45,156 nt of DNA from Cochliopodium minus (Eukaryota; Discosea; Himatismenida; Cochliopodiidae): assembly GCA_024220525.1 (NCBI GenBank), contig JAMYWO010000076.1:77772-122927 (forward strand). Reading direction: 5' to 3'. The notes below the pieces were generated by a model. That model ran no database searches, was not told the DNA's origin, and was given only the letters and a program-made list of their open reading frames with translations. Positions 21,942 through 32,500 of this stretch are shown in pieces; the stretch's first letter is position 1, and the number at the start of each line of letters is the position of its first letter. Made by a program: the position numbers and the translations under genes.

Positions 21942-23893
21942 TTTTTCTCGTCCAAGTAAGTTTTGTAATCGTTCGAAAGAAGGTAGTCACCTTTATTAAA
22001 TTTAAGAAAAATCGTAAAAATAAAAAATTGTAATAAAAATAAAACGAAAATAATGAAAAATAAATAATTTAAAAGTTTAAAAATATTTTTTTGAAAAAAA
22101 AATGAAAATAAAAGCCTGTAATATAAAAAATACATAAAAATCATAGCAAAATAAAAACCTTAAATAAAATAAAAAACCTTTATTATAAATAAAAATAAAA
22201 ATAGTGAAAATAAAAATATAATAAAAAAATAATAAAACAAAAAAATAAAATAAAAAAGAAAAATAGCAAAATAAAAACCTAAATAAAAATAAAAAAAATA
22301 GTGAAAATAAAAAAATTAATAAAAATAAAATAATAAAACAAAAATAAAAAATAAAAATAAAATAGTGAAAATAAAAAAATAATAAAAATAATAAAAAAAA
22401 ATAAAAACAAAAATAAAAATAAAAATAAATAAAATAATACCTAAGGTTCATCAAAGCATTTTTCACCTCCCTCTGAGCTTTGTTGAAAGACAGTTTGGTA
22501 AGAGACGACGCACATCACTTTGTCGTTGTCTGGAAGTCTCTTGGGGTAATAGTGAGCTCCAAGGAAGCCTCTTTTTGGAGAGTGATGACACGAGTGTTAG
22601 AATTTGGAGAGATGAATTTGAATAGATTTTTGTGCCTTTTTTTCGCTGGCTTTTCTTCCTTTGATTGATCTCAGTTGTTCTTTTAAAAAAAAATAAAGGA
22701 TTGATGAAAAATAAAATGAAATGAAATAAAATTAATTTTTTAAAATTGTGAAGAGAAAACTCTCATTCAAAAAAGGAGGTATTTATTTTTTGGTCTTCAA
22801 TAAAAATAATTTTAACAAAAATTAAAAATTAAAAATAAATGAAATAAAATGAAAAAATCAATAATGAAAAAATAAAATAAAATTATAATAATAAGAAAAA
22901 AAATAAAATTTTTAATAGTAAACTAAAAAAATAAAAATAAAATAAAATAAAAATGAAGTAAAAAATAAAAATAATACCAGATTCCTCAAAAATTCATGAA
23001 GATGAACCTTGGAATAATTTTTGAGATAATTGCTGAAATGAAAAGAGCCTTTGGTTTGGTCATAACGTTTTCAAAAGTAACAGTCTTCTCGTCGTGTAAG
23101 TCTGTGATTTTTCCAGGATGTCGTTGTCAAACTTTCTGCTGAAAGTTCTTTCATCTTCTCGGTGTTTTCTTTCACGCTTACATTGGAGTCCGAAAGTATT
23201 TGTACATCTTCCTTTAAAGGAATGTTTAAAAATAGGTTTAAAAAAATAAAACTAAACTAATATTAAGCATAAAAAAATAAAAAAAAAAAGATTCAAATTA
23301 ATTGGGTGATCAAACTAAAAATATTCAAAATAAAAAAATAAAAATAAAAATTTTAATTAAAGGTATTAAAAACAAATAAATTTATTCTTAATATTTTGAA
23401 AAGCAACAATGAAAATTAAATATTATTCGCAGACATTCAGAGATTTTTTCAAAACAAAATTAAAATAAAAATTTTACCCTGAAAAACTCCAGAAAATGGG
23501 CAAAAGACAAAATACCGTGAAGTTTTTAACAAAGAGGTGAAATAAAAATGGATTTTCTCAGAGTAGTCTTCTTTGCTATTCCCGAAAAAATTTTTTGAAA
23601 AAGGTTGTTTTGGAGAAGGGAGTTGGGGCATGGTGGTTTCGTTATAAACTCTTTAGAGAGTCGTGGAACTGTGTGATTTGTTCGAAAGATCTTGTTACTA
23701 AACAAAATAAAATATTTGAATAAAAATGATTCAAAAAAACAAAAATTTAAAAAAAAAGTACCTTTGATGGTGTTCTCATTTTTGTAATTTCTATCAAATA
23801 ATCAATTTGTTCGACATTCCCTTTTTGTTTTTGATAGGGACGCTTTTGACGGTGATGAGGGCCTTCTCAAACTGCTTGACGGTTTTGATGGAT
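21942..23893. repeat. Error-rich near-duplicate of 43141-45156
   Basis: Exons and introns alike match 43141-45156 almost base for base, including the A-rich intron runs. This copy is 64 bases shorter, mainly from homopolymer losses (for example ctcatttttgtaa here against ctcattttttgtaa there) plus a few scrambled segments such as near 22530-22580. Conserved introns with broken exons point to sequencing error rather than an old duplication. Confidence 0.85.
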
Positions 23894-24673
23894 TGTTCTG
23901 ATTGCTCTTTGTTTGTTTCCCAATCTGAAATTGCTTTTTGCAATTTTTCAAAAAATTCCGAACATTTGGAAGCCTAGTTTTTTAAAAAAAAAATTATTTT
24001 TTAAAAAAGTTGTTTAAAATTATTTCAAAAGAAAAAATTATTTTAAAAAAGAAAAAAATTGTTTCAAAAAATTGTAAATAAAAAAAAAAAAAATATTTTA
24101 TTTTACGTTAGCTAATTTTATAACGTGAACTCTGTTGTCGTAATTGGGGTTCTTGATAGTAAAAAAATCGTCAACATTGGGAGATGTGATAAAAACTTCG
24201 ACTTTTTTGGAGTGCAAGATAGAGTGCCATCTGATTATGTCTTTTGAAAAAAAAAAATAAAAAAAAAAAGAATGATTTCCATTTTATTTTTTAATTTCAT
24301 TTTTTATACCGAGAAACTCAAGTTCGTTTTGAGAAAGGGGATTCGCCAACAAAACGCAATCGTTGAAAAGGAACAACTGAACCTTTTTTCCGTCTGTTTT
24401 TTCGACTTTGTGTGGGTAATACTCTATTGTGATTTCGTCTATCAACTTTCTTCCCTCTACAGAAAAAAATGAAAAATACAGAAAAAAATAAAAATAAAAA
24501 TAAAATCAAAATAATGAAAAAATTGATATCAAAACATTTTTTTTAAAAAAAAATGGATACCCTTAATAATGGATGGAGGCCTTGGAGGCTCTCCACAGTT
24601 AGGGCAGACCTTCAAGTAACAATTTGTGTGGCAAGTGTACTCACAAACAGTACATCTATACGCACTGGTGCCT

Positions 24674-24704
<31 letters not shown>

Positions 24705-26333
24705 TGAGGAACATCATAATTTAAAAATTTTTTTATTTTTTTACTCTGTTTTATGATGTCATTGCAATAATTGCACGTGGAATTTTTGTTGAATTGAAAG
24801 AGCTTAAACGCATGTGCTTTCCCTTCGATGTACTCATGAAGATCGGAAAGATCTTTTCCGATCAGTGTCTCCGAAATTTCTCCTATTCTCTTGAATCCTA
24901 TAATGTCGTTCTTCGTTTTGTCAATACATACAGTGACTTCCGTGACTGAAACCAATGCCTTGTCTAGATTTTCGAAATCTGGGTGCTCTGGTGTTGTGTA
25001 TTTCAAAATTTGTTGTAACAACATTACATATCTTGGAATCTTTTAAATTTAAAAATTAGATTAATTATTTCGAGTTCGAATAAAATAAAAATGAACAAAA
25101 TAATATAATTTTATGATTGAAATTTACTCTTTGAATTGGAGTGATCCTTAGATTTTTGATGGCAAAAGCACCCTTCTGGGATTTTCCCGAAGATTTGATC
25201 TCAATATTATTGAGAACTTTGTTGAGATTGGGAACTTCATTAATCAATTTGTTGAATAAAGCAGTCCCATCATCATATCTATTTACATATTCCATATATA
25301 ACTTAAAATAAGGAACCATTTGAGCTACCATCTCACCAATCAGAGGATCTTCCTTCTTTTCCTTGGTAGTTTTGTCAATGAGAGCATTTTCAATATCAGA
25401 CAATAGATTTTTGTGTAATTGTCTCAATACTCGTACATTGAGAAAGATTCCATTCAATTGAAGATCAGGGATAACCTGGGATTTCTTGATGGTGTCATAA
25501 GAATGCTGGATTTCATCCAATTGGGCGACATAACTCTTTTCTGTATCCAATAACTCTTCGATCAACTTGGTTCTTTTTTCTTGTTTGGTCAATTCTTTTG
25601 GAGCAGAAATATTAATGGTGTGAATAATCTCTTGTTTGTGATTATTTTCGACAATATTTATATTTTCCTGTTTATGATCCAATTGTTTCTCATCATCTTC
25701 TTCCAAATTGATTTCAAATTTATGCACAGGCTCCCTTTGATCGTTATTGCCTCGTTCATTCGCATCCACATGAAAAAGATGTTCGTCCAATTTGTTGGAA
25801 AGGCGCTGCTCCTCCAATATTTGCACATCATGATTCTCCTGTGGTATTTCCTCAGAATCTACATCATCGTCTATCAGGACATTTTCTTTAATGCTTATTC
25901 TCCTTTCAGAAGATATTTCCCCATTTCTTTCTGTATTTGAATTAATCTCGTTTATATTATTTTCTTTTATTTCATTGATTATTTCTAATTTCAGATTCAT
26001 GGATGGATCATTCAATGCCATTGTTTTGATATGTTCCTTCAAAATTTTTATTGGGCATGGCGATGTATAATTATAAGGAAATTTTCCAAATGCATTTCCA
26101 TTTGATTCTAAATATCCATTCCACCATCCAGAACTTCTTCTCTTTCCTATTTTTATGATATCACCCCTTTTAATTTTTAAATGACCATTTTTGTCAGAAT
26201 TATAATCAAATTGTACAATCACGTAAGAATCAATTAAAGATGTGATTTCCTCATTCAAAATTTCTCTGCTATTATTATTATTTGTGGGTGTATTATTCGA
26301 TTGTGAATTCCCCTTTAATTCTTTGGTATTCAT
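21942..26333 (-). CDS. SH3-DH-C1-PH-PX-RGS RhoGEF, copy A, frameshifted and truncated
   Basis: Clean exons on the minus strand: 26333-25128, 25039-24745, 24671-24561, 24456-24310, 24240-24107. They encode an SH3 domain (residues about 35-92, RSSGWWNGYL), an acidic linker, a DH domain (ELLDTEKSYVAQL, ITPIQRIPRYVMLL), a C1 zinc finger (His478, CNYC, CTVC, HTNC, CPNC spacing) and a PH domain (KKVQLFLFNDCVLLANP). DH domains exchange GDP for GTP on Rho proteins; C1, PH and PX bind lipids; RGS domains act on G-alpha. Exons at 23973-23762 (PH end, PX start), 23697-23478 (PX), 23211-22978 and 22679-22441 (RGS) are recognisable but carry base deletions relative to the copy at 43-45 kb; one lacks 2 nt. 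The gene stops at the join at 21941, inside the RGS domain. C1 between DH and PH is an unusual order. Confidence 0.82.
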
Positions 26334-26747
26334 TTCTTTTTATTTTATTTTTTTGCAAATTCTGATACTGATGTGCAAAAATATAATGTCAATGGGTGCA
26401 ATATTTTTGTTGTATTACAAAATATTAAATTTTAATTTTTTTTTTTATTTTTAAATTTTAATTTTGATATTATAGTTATTTATTATTTTAATTAGTTCAA
26501 AGGCAAAATGGATTTATATATAAATCTCTTTTCTCACAGTTTAACAATTCCTAGAAAATTCAAATTGTCACAAGATGCCCAAATAAATACAAATTAAAGG
26601 GGAACATAATAAAATAGGGGATTATATAAAATTAATTATTAAATTTTGATTTCTATCAATGCAAACTTTAGAAATTGATTAATCATGTAAAACCATAATA
26701 GATATTTTTAATACAAAGTTATAATAATGAATATGCTTACAAAAAAA
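26334..26747. other. AT-rich intergenic segment, no gene seen
   Basis: The 414 bases between the RhoGEF start codon and the stop of the SPK-repeat gene, both minus strand, show no coding frame or RNA gene. They must hold the RhoGEF promoter and the 3' end of the upstream gene. Confidence 0.5.
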
Positions 26748-28976
26748 TTAATTAAATATCTGTTTATTCCCTTGCCTGAGAATATCTCCCTCTGACTTGA
26801 AAGAAAAAACATGTTTCCTATTTCTAAGAGAAGGTTTTTTCTTCTTGAATTTCTTTTTCAAATTTCGGAGCTCCTCATTAATTTCTTCAGAAGAATGCAT
26901 GTCATCTACAACAAGCTGATTAGAATTACTAACAGAGTATCTGTTGACGTAGTGTTGAGTCATTTTAGGGGGATCTTGAGTCTCTTTGAGAAGATCTTCT
27001 AACAACTCGGAAGTGTCCACTCTCTTGAGAGTAGTTCTGGTTTCCAATAAGGGCTGAGACATGTAGGAAATGGATTGTGAGATGTTCTTCTTGTGTTGTT
27101 TGATTTCTTGAGGAGGTTTGATGGGGGAAATGTTATTAATAGGAACGTGGATGATACTCCCATTGAGAGCTACGGAAGTATCGATCGAGGTATTTACAAG
27201 GGTGTTGTCAGAGTCTAAAAGAGAGGGTTCTTCATTGACACTTTCGTTGACAGAAACGGGAGAGTTGACAGACAACTCAACATGATGAGGAATAATAATG
27301 TGGGGAGTCATTACAAGAGCTTCTTCGTCACTAGGAAGAGAAAAGAAAAGGCGTTGACTTGAAAGATTCTCTTCCGTCTTGTAAGTCTCTTTGATCTCCA
27401 ATCGAGGGACATTAACCTCTTGTTTCTTATGTACAGGAGAGTCTTGTGATGGTTTATTCTGGTGAGAAGTTTCAAAAGAGACATTTAGAACAGACGATCT
27501 GAACCCGTTCTTGGTTTTCTTGGTGGATGACAAAGACTTCAAACTTTGTGATTTCTTTAACTTCTCCATGAGAAGAGATTTAGTCTCGGGAAAAGCTTCC
27601 CTCAAATTCTTTTTCTTCTCAGAACCCAGCCACTTATCAGAAATATCCAGAAACTTTGTTCTTTTTATTTGTGTATCTGATTCAAGTTTTTCAATCACTT
27701 TTTTGTGATCTAATTTGATGGAAAGCTTGACAGGCTTCTGTTTGTTCTTATGGTTTTTTCCTCTAGGAGATAATTCTTTTGGGGATCCACAAGGAGATTG
27801 TTTCGGAGAATGAGAAGGAGAAGCTTTTGGAGAATTTCGGGTGGATTTCCTCTTTTTTTTGATCAATTTGCTCAGAGATTTCAATGGAGTCTTTTTTATG
27901 GGAAAAGATACTGAATCAGGTCTGGTGGGAGGGATGAAACTTCTCGACAAAATCTCGGAGATACTCTTTTTCTTACGGGGTGAAGATTTAGGGGATGTCT
28001 TTGGAGAGGATTTCGGTGATGGCTTTGGAGATGGTTTGGGAGAGGGTGTTGTTGATCCTCTTGGAGATTGTTTAGGGGATGGGGTTTTGTAAGACTTCTT
28101 CCTAATCTTTTTCTTTTTCAATTGGCTTATGTTCGAAGATTTTCCTGGTGATGAACTATATCCCCTCATATCCACAACATAATCGTCCTCATCCTCTCCA
28201 TTATTCTGATTTTTGTGAAGCAGATCAAGATTCAATTCAAGATCTTTGATTGAAAATATATTCATTCCCTTATCACTCTTCTTATCGTTGATATCTTTAT
28301 CTAATTTGTATATTTGTCCCACCGGATTTATCTTTTTATCATTCAGCAACGGAGATGATTTGAGATTTTTTGTGTTTGGTAATAGACTGGCTCTCCTTTT
28401 TGCTTGCATATTTTGTATGGTTGATTTCTCTTCATTTGATGTTTTGCTCTTTAGTTTGAGAGCATAATTTTTGCTTCTCCTCTTTCCTTTCTTCTTTTTC
28501 TTTTCATCTTCTTTTGGTTCTTCTATCAATTGCTCTAATTTGAGATTTTGATTTAATTTTGTTTGTAATATTTGACCTGCTATGATTCCCAGAGATTGGC
28601 TGGATGTACTTGAATCACTCGATAACTTATTTTTCTTTCTCATTATCTTTTTTTTGGTATAGATCTTTCTATTTCCTATATTATATTTCTTTTCCAACAA
28701 TATCTTATGTTCCAAACTGCATGAATAAAATCTATTATTATTATTTTCATCGACGTATTTTATTGATGCATATTTCCCACATATGTTACAAGTCGGCTCA
28801 TCTTTTTTTGGACTTCTTGCTTCATCTGATGTTCTATATATTTTCTTATTTACATTGATCCAATTACTATGAGGAACATCATTTTCCTTTAATATTTTCT
28901 TTTTGGGTGTTTTTTCAGTATCAGATAATGGATCTTCTGTATTTCTATTGTACATCCAAACAAAATTACTCTTCAT
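26748..28976 (-). CDS. Basic SPK-repeat protein with zinc-finger-like motif
   Basis: Single exon, 742 residues, strongly basic and low in complexity. Near the N-terminus, Cys63, Cys66, Cys86 and His90 (CNIC...FYSCSLEH) form a possible zinc site reminiscent of FCS/TRASH-type fingers. Residues about 300-420 are dense in SPK/SPR units (SPKPSPKPSPKSSPKTSPKS), like the SPKK minor-groove-binding motifs of some linker histones, and also ideal proline-directed kinase sites. The C-terminal end is Lys-rich with a possible coiled coil (INEELRNLKKKFKKKKP). A chromatin or nuclear role is plausible but inferred only from composition. No intron is needed. The start is the first ATG after an AT-rich region with in-frame stops. 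Confidence 0.75.
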   Translation of the reverse strand: MKSNFVWMYNRNTEDPLSDTEKTPKKKILKENDVPHSNWINVNKKIYRTSDEARSPKKDEPTCNICGKYASIKYVDENNNNRFYSCSLEHKILLEKKYNIGNRKIYTKKKIMRKKNKLSSDSSTSSQSLGIIAGQILQTKLNQNLKLEQLIEEPKEDEKKKKKGKRRSKNYALKLKSKTSNEEKSTIQNMQAKRRASLLPNTKNLKSSPLLNDKKINPVGQIYKLDKDINDKKSDKGMNIFSIKDLELNLDLLHKNQNNGEDEDDYVVDMRGYSSSPGKSSNISQLKKKKIRKKSYKTPSPKQSPRGSTTPSPKPSPKPSPKSSPKTSPKSSPRKKKSISEILSRSFIPPTRPDSVSFPIKKTPLKSLSKLIKKKRKSTRNSPKASPSHSPKQSPCGSPKELSPRGKNHKNKQKPVKLSIKLDHKKVIEKLESDTQIKRTKFLDISDKWLGSEKKKNLREAFPETKSLLMEKLKKSQSLKSLSSTKKTKNGFRSSVLNVSFETSHQNKPSQDSPVHKKQEVNVPRLEIKETYKTEENLSSQRLFFSLPSDEEALVMTPHIIIPHHVELSVNSPVSVNESVNEEPSLLDSDNTLVNTSIDTSVALNGSIIHVPINNISPIKPPQEIKQHKKNISQSISYMSQPLLETRTTLKRVDTSELLEDLLKETQDPPKMTQHYVNRYSVSNSNQLVVDDMHSSEEINEELRNLKKKFKKKKPSLRNRKHVFSFKSEGDILRQGNKQIFN

Positions 28977-29562
28977 TTTAAATTATACATTAATTGAATA
29001 GCAGTATTTACCTATATATTACAAATGATTCTTCTTTTTTTAGACCTCCATTCTTTTTCCTTATTGGAGAATCATAATTTTTGAAGATATTCATTAAATT
29101 GTGATGCTGATGCTCAAACGATCAACTGATAAATTTTTTTTATTTTAATTTATGAATCCTTGAACTAAAAATACAATTACCTTGGTCAATTGAACTCGTT
29201 AAGTTAAATTATAATTCTAAAAGAGATCAAAAGTTTTGATGAAAATAAAAGTTTGAGATCACTTTTTATACAATATTCGAAAATCACAAAGGAATTAAAT
29301 TTTTGTCAATGAAAACTGCTTGCTTTGAATGAACAAAATTAAATAATCGAAAATTTTCAAAATTCAAGGGAATGATATTAGTTAACTGTATCAATTAACT
29401 AATAAAATTCAACCATTATGCATCAATTAAATATTTTGCAAGTTTTACATTAATAATCCAAATTCAGAAAGGAGATTTGAGAATTCTGTAATTTCCTTCA
29501 ATATTTTTGATAAAAATAAAAAATATTGAGGATTAGAAATTTTCTTTGCTCCTACAACAAAC
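28977..29562. promoter_or_regulatory. Divergent intergenic region
   Basis: 586 bases lie between two start codons of opposite strands, the SPK-repeat gene and the DEP-DUF547 RhoGEF. No coding frame or RNA gene is visible. It should contain both promoters; no specific motif can be named. Confidence 0.4.
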
Positions 29563-32500
29563 ATGAGAAAATTTGATAAAGAAAACAATAGACAAAGGAA
29601 TTCCATATCGGTGATGACCTCAAAAGGAAGAGAATCTTTCTTATCAATCCAACAACATTTTGCAAATCTTGAAAAACTGAATAATCCAAACAATTCAATA
29701 AACAGTGGGATAGAGGAGGATGTGATAGATCATATCTACTCACAAATAATAAAAGGAATAAATAATGGTGAAATAACAACCACAATAGATAAGATTGACA
29801 ATATCTTTGTCCCCACTTTTAAGGGAAGAACATTATTTAAATTCCTCACCAGGAATAGATTTCTGAATAACAAAAGCGAGGATGAAATAGGATCACAATT
29901 GATAAAATGGGGATATATGAAAAAATTGGAGAGGGAATTTAAATATTACAGAAAAAAGGAAAAAGAAGATACAGTAGTCTATAAGAATCCCATCCATAAT
30001 CCCAAAAAGAAGGAAATAATCACAAGCAACAAAGAAGAGCCCTTTAAATTGAACACATATCTTTATTATTCTTTCACCCAATTTTTAAATCCCCTTCTAT
30101 TGAATAATAGGAGGAAAGCATCCGATAATTCTATCCAGAAATTAGAAAAATTATCAAAACCCTATCTATTTGGGTATAATATCTTAAAGGCTATTGTATT
30201 GCATTTGAAATCTGCAGAGATCAAGATGAAGACAGAAAACTGTACCACCTTTATCCAATCCAAATATACAGATGATTACAACAAATTCTGTCGTGAATTG
30301 GTTGATTTGAAGGCCATACGCATTGATGATTGGCCCAAAGATGAAAAAAAAATTTTCTTATTGCTAGTATACAATACTTTGGGTAGATACTCAAATTTTT
30401 TTGATTTAATAATACGGATTATATATAATCGCAAACATATCATTATAAATTAAATATAAATCTTCTGATCACATATTTAAGCATCAATTCATATGGATCA
30501 AAAATAATAATATATAATAAATTAAAAATCAAATCAAATTATTCCATTTCATTTTTTATTTTTTAACAACTTATGATTGTTATTCTTTTTTTCCTCTTTC
30601 AAAAAAACTAGTTTGTCATATTTTGTTCGAGTTTGGGTAAGTCTAAAAAAAAAACAGCTTTAAATTTTTTTTTTTAAATGTTTTTATACTTGCAAATATT
30701 TTTAATCTTTTTTTTTTATTATTAAAACAATTTTTTTTTGTAAAAAGTCCACATCCTTTATCTATATCGAATGTTGAAAAGGTATTAATTGATCCATAAG
30801 TTTTAAAAAATTTACGTAATATTTTTTTCATTCAAAAAAAATAGACAGGATATTATTTAGGAGATGAGTTTTACAGCTTAGAGAGGATAAAAAACTATTT
30901 TTTTAAAGAGGAAAAAGAATTTGACCCGCGCATCTTTTTCTCATTGTTCAATTTCCAAGACACACCCGAGACTATTTACAGTATGATCCGCTTCTTTTCT
31001 CCTTCTATTGAGTTAGAAAATACATTTAGGTGAATTTTTTTTTCATTTTTTTTTTAAATTTAATTATATTTAATTTTTTAATTCTCAAAATTTTAAAAGG
31101 GGAGTCACTCAGTACAGACTATCCAACGTTTCTTTCATATCATCCAAGAACCAAATATTTCTCCCTCTCATTTTTTATACACACGCCAAATATTTTGGCA
31201 ACTCAGAGAAACAAGTGTTGATATGGGTATTTTTTTTTAAAAAAAAAAGTTTTTAAATTATATATTTCATAATTATTTAATTTTTATTTAAATTATTCAA
31301 CATTTGTCTTATTTTTAGGTTTTAGAAAAGATAGCACTATCAGAAAGTCTTCCCAACATCATTCAACTTTACAGCAACAATCAAATCCAGATTTTTTATG
31401 GAGACAACATGAGCACGAACACATCGATAGAGTACGAAAGACTCAAAGACATTGCCTACTCTCAATCCCAAAATTTCAAGTCTATGGAGGAAAACATTTC
31501 TAATTATAGCAAGGAAAACCAAAAAATGAAGAAAAAACTACTCGAAAAAGAAAATTTCATCTCGAAAATGAAACAACGTGTCGAACACTACGAGAATTTG
31601 TTAAAGAAAAGCTTGGAAAATTTACAAGTACTTTTTTTTTTTTTTCCACATGAACTTTTTATTTCAACAAATCATCAAACACTCAATAAATGAAGAGAAT
31701 TGAACTAAAATATTTTTCTTCTTAGGTTTTGACCAATCACACTACCGAGCAGAAAAAACAATTGGATCTTTCTCTTTCCCAGCTCTTGGATGCCCCTTCC
31801 AACTCTAGTTCAGAGTTAGAATACAAGAACCTTGTAGATTTTGTCAACTCTCGTCTCCCATTACCATTTGTTGACTCTCCTTCTCTTTGTAAATTTTTTT
31901 TTTTTAAAATTTTTTTGAATTTTTTAATTATTTTTTTACCTTTATAAAAAAAGATGAAGACGAGGATATTGTTCTAGATGAACAAGTGTCATACGAGGGG
32001 CTTGTAGAAGAGTTTTACGAAACGGAAGTCCAATACATTTCCTACCTCTCCCAAATCATCCACATGATAAGACAGCTCAACGAAAAATTGGAGAAGAAGA
32101 AAAAAACAGGGAAGAAACCAATAATAAGCAAAGAAGAAATAGATTCTCTCTTTTCCACTTTGCCACTCATTTCTCCATCACACATTTCACTTGCTAAATC
32201 ATTGCACATAGAGATCCAAACACCTTCTGCGAACCAAAACGTCGGGAAGATTCTTTGTGAGTTTTTCAACAAGTTCCAAATTTTTTACTCCGAGTTTTTC
32301 TCTCATGATGCACAGAGGCATTGTTTGCTGCGTGACCACTTGTGCAAGCATTCCAAGTTTTCTTTCTTCTTGCAGCAGAACATCACTTTGTTTTTGTGTT
32401 CTTCCATCCGCATTCCTCCCTATCTTACCAATGGCTATTTCAACCAAAACACCAAAAGAATCACCAACAGTGTAAATAATAATAGTAATAATAATAATGT

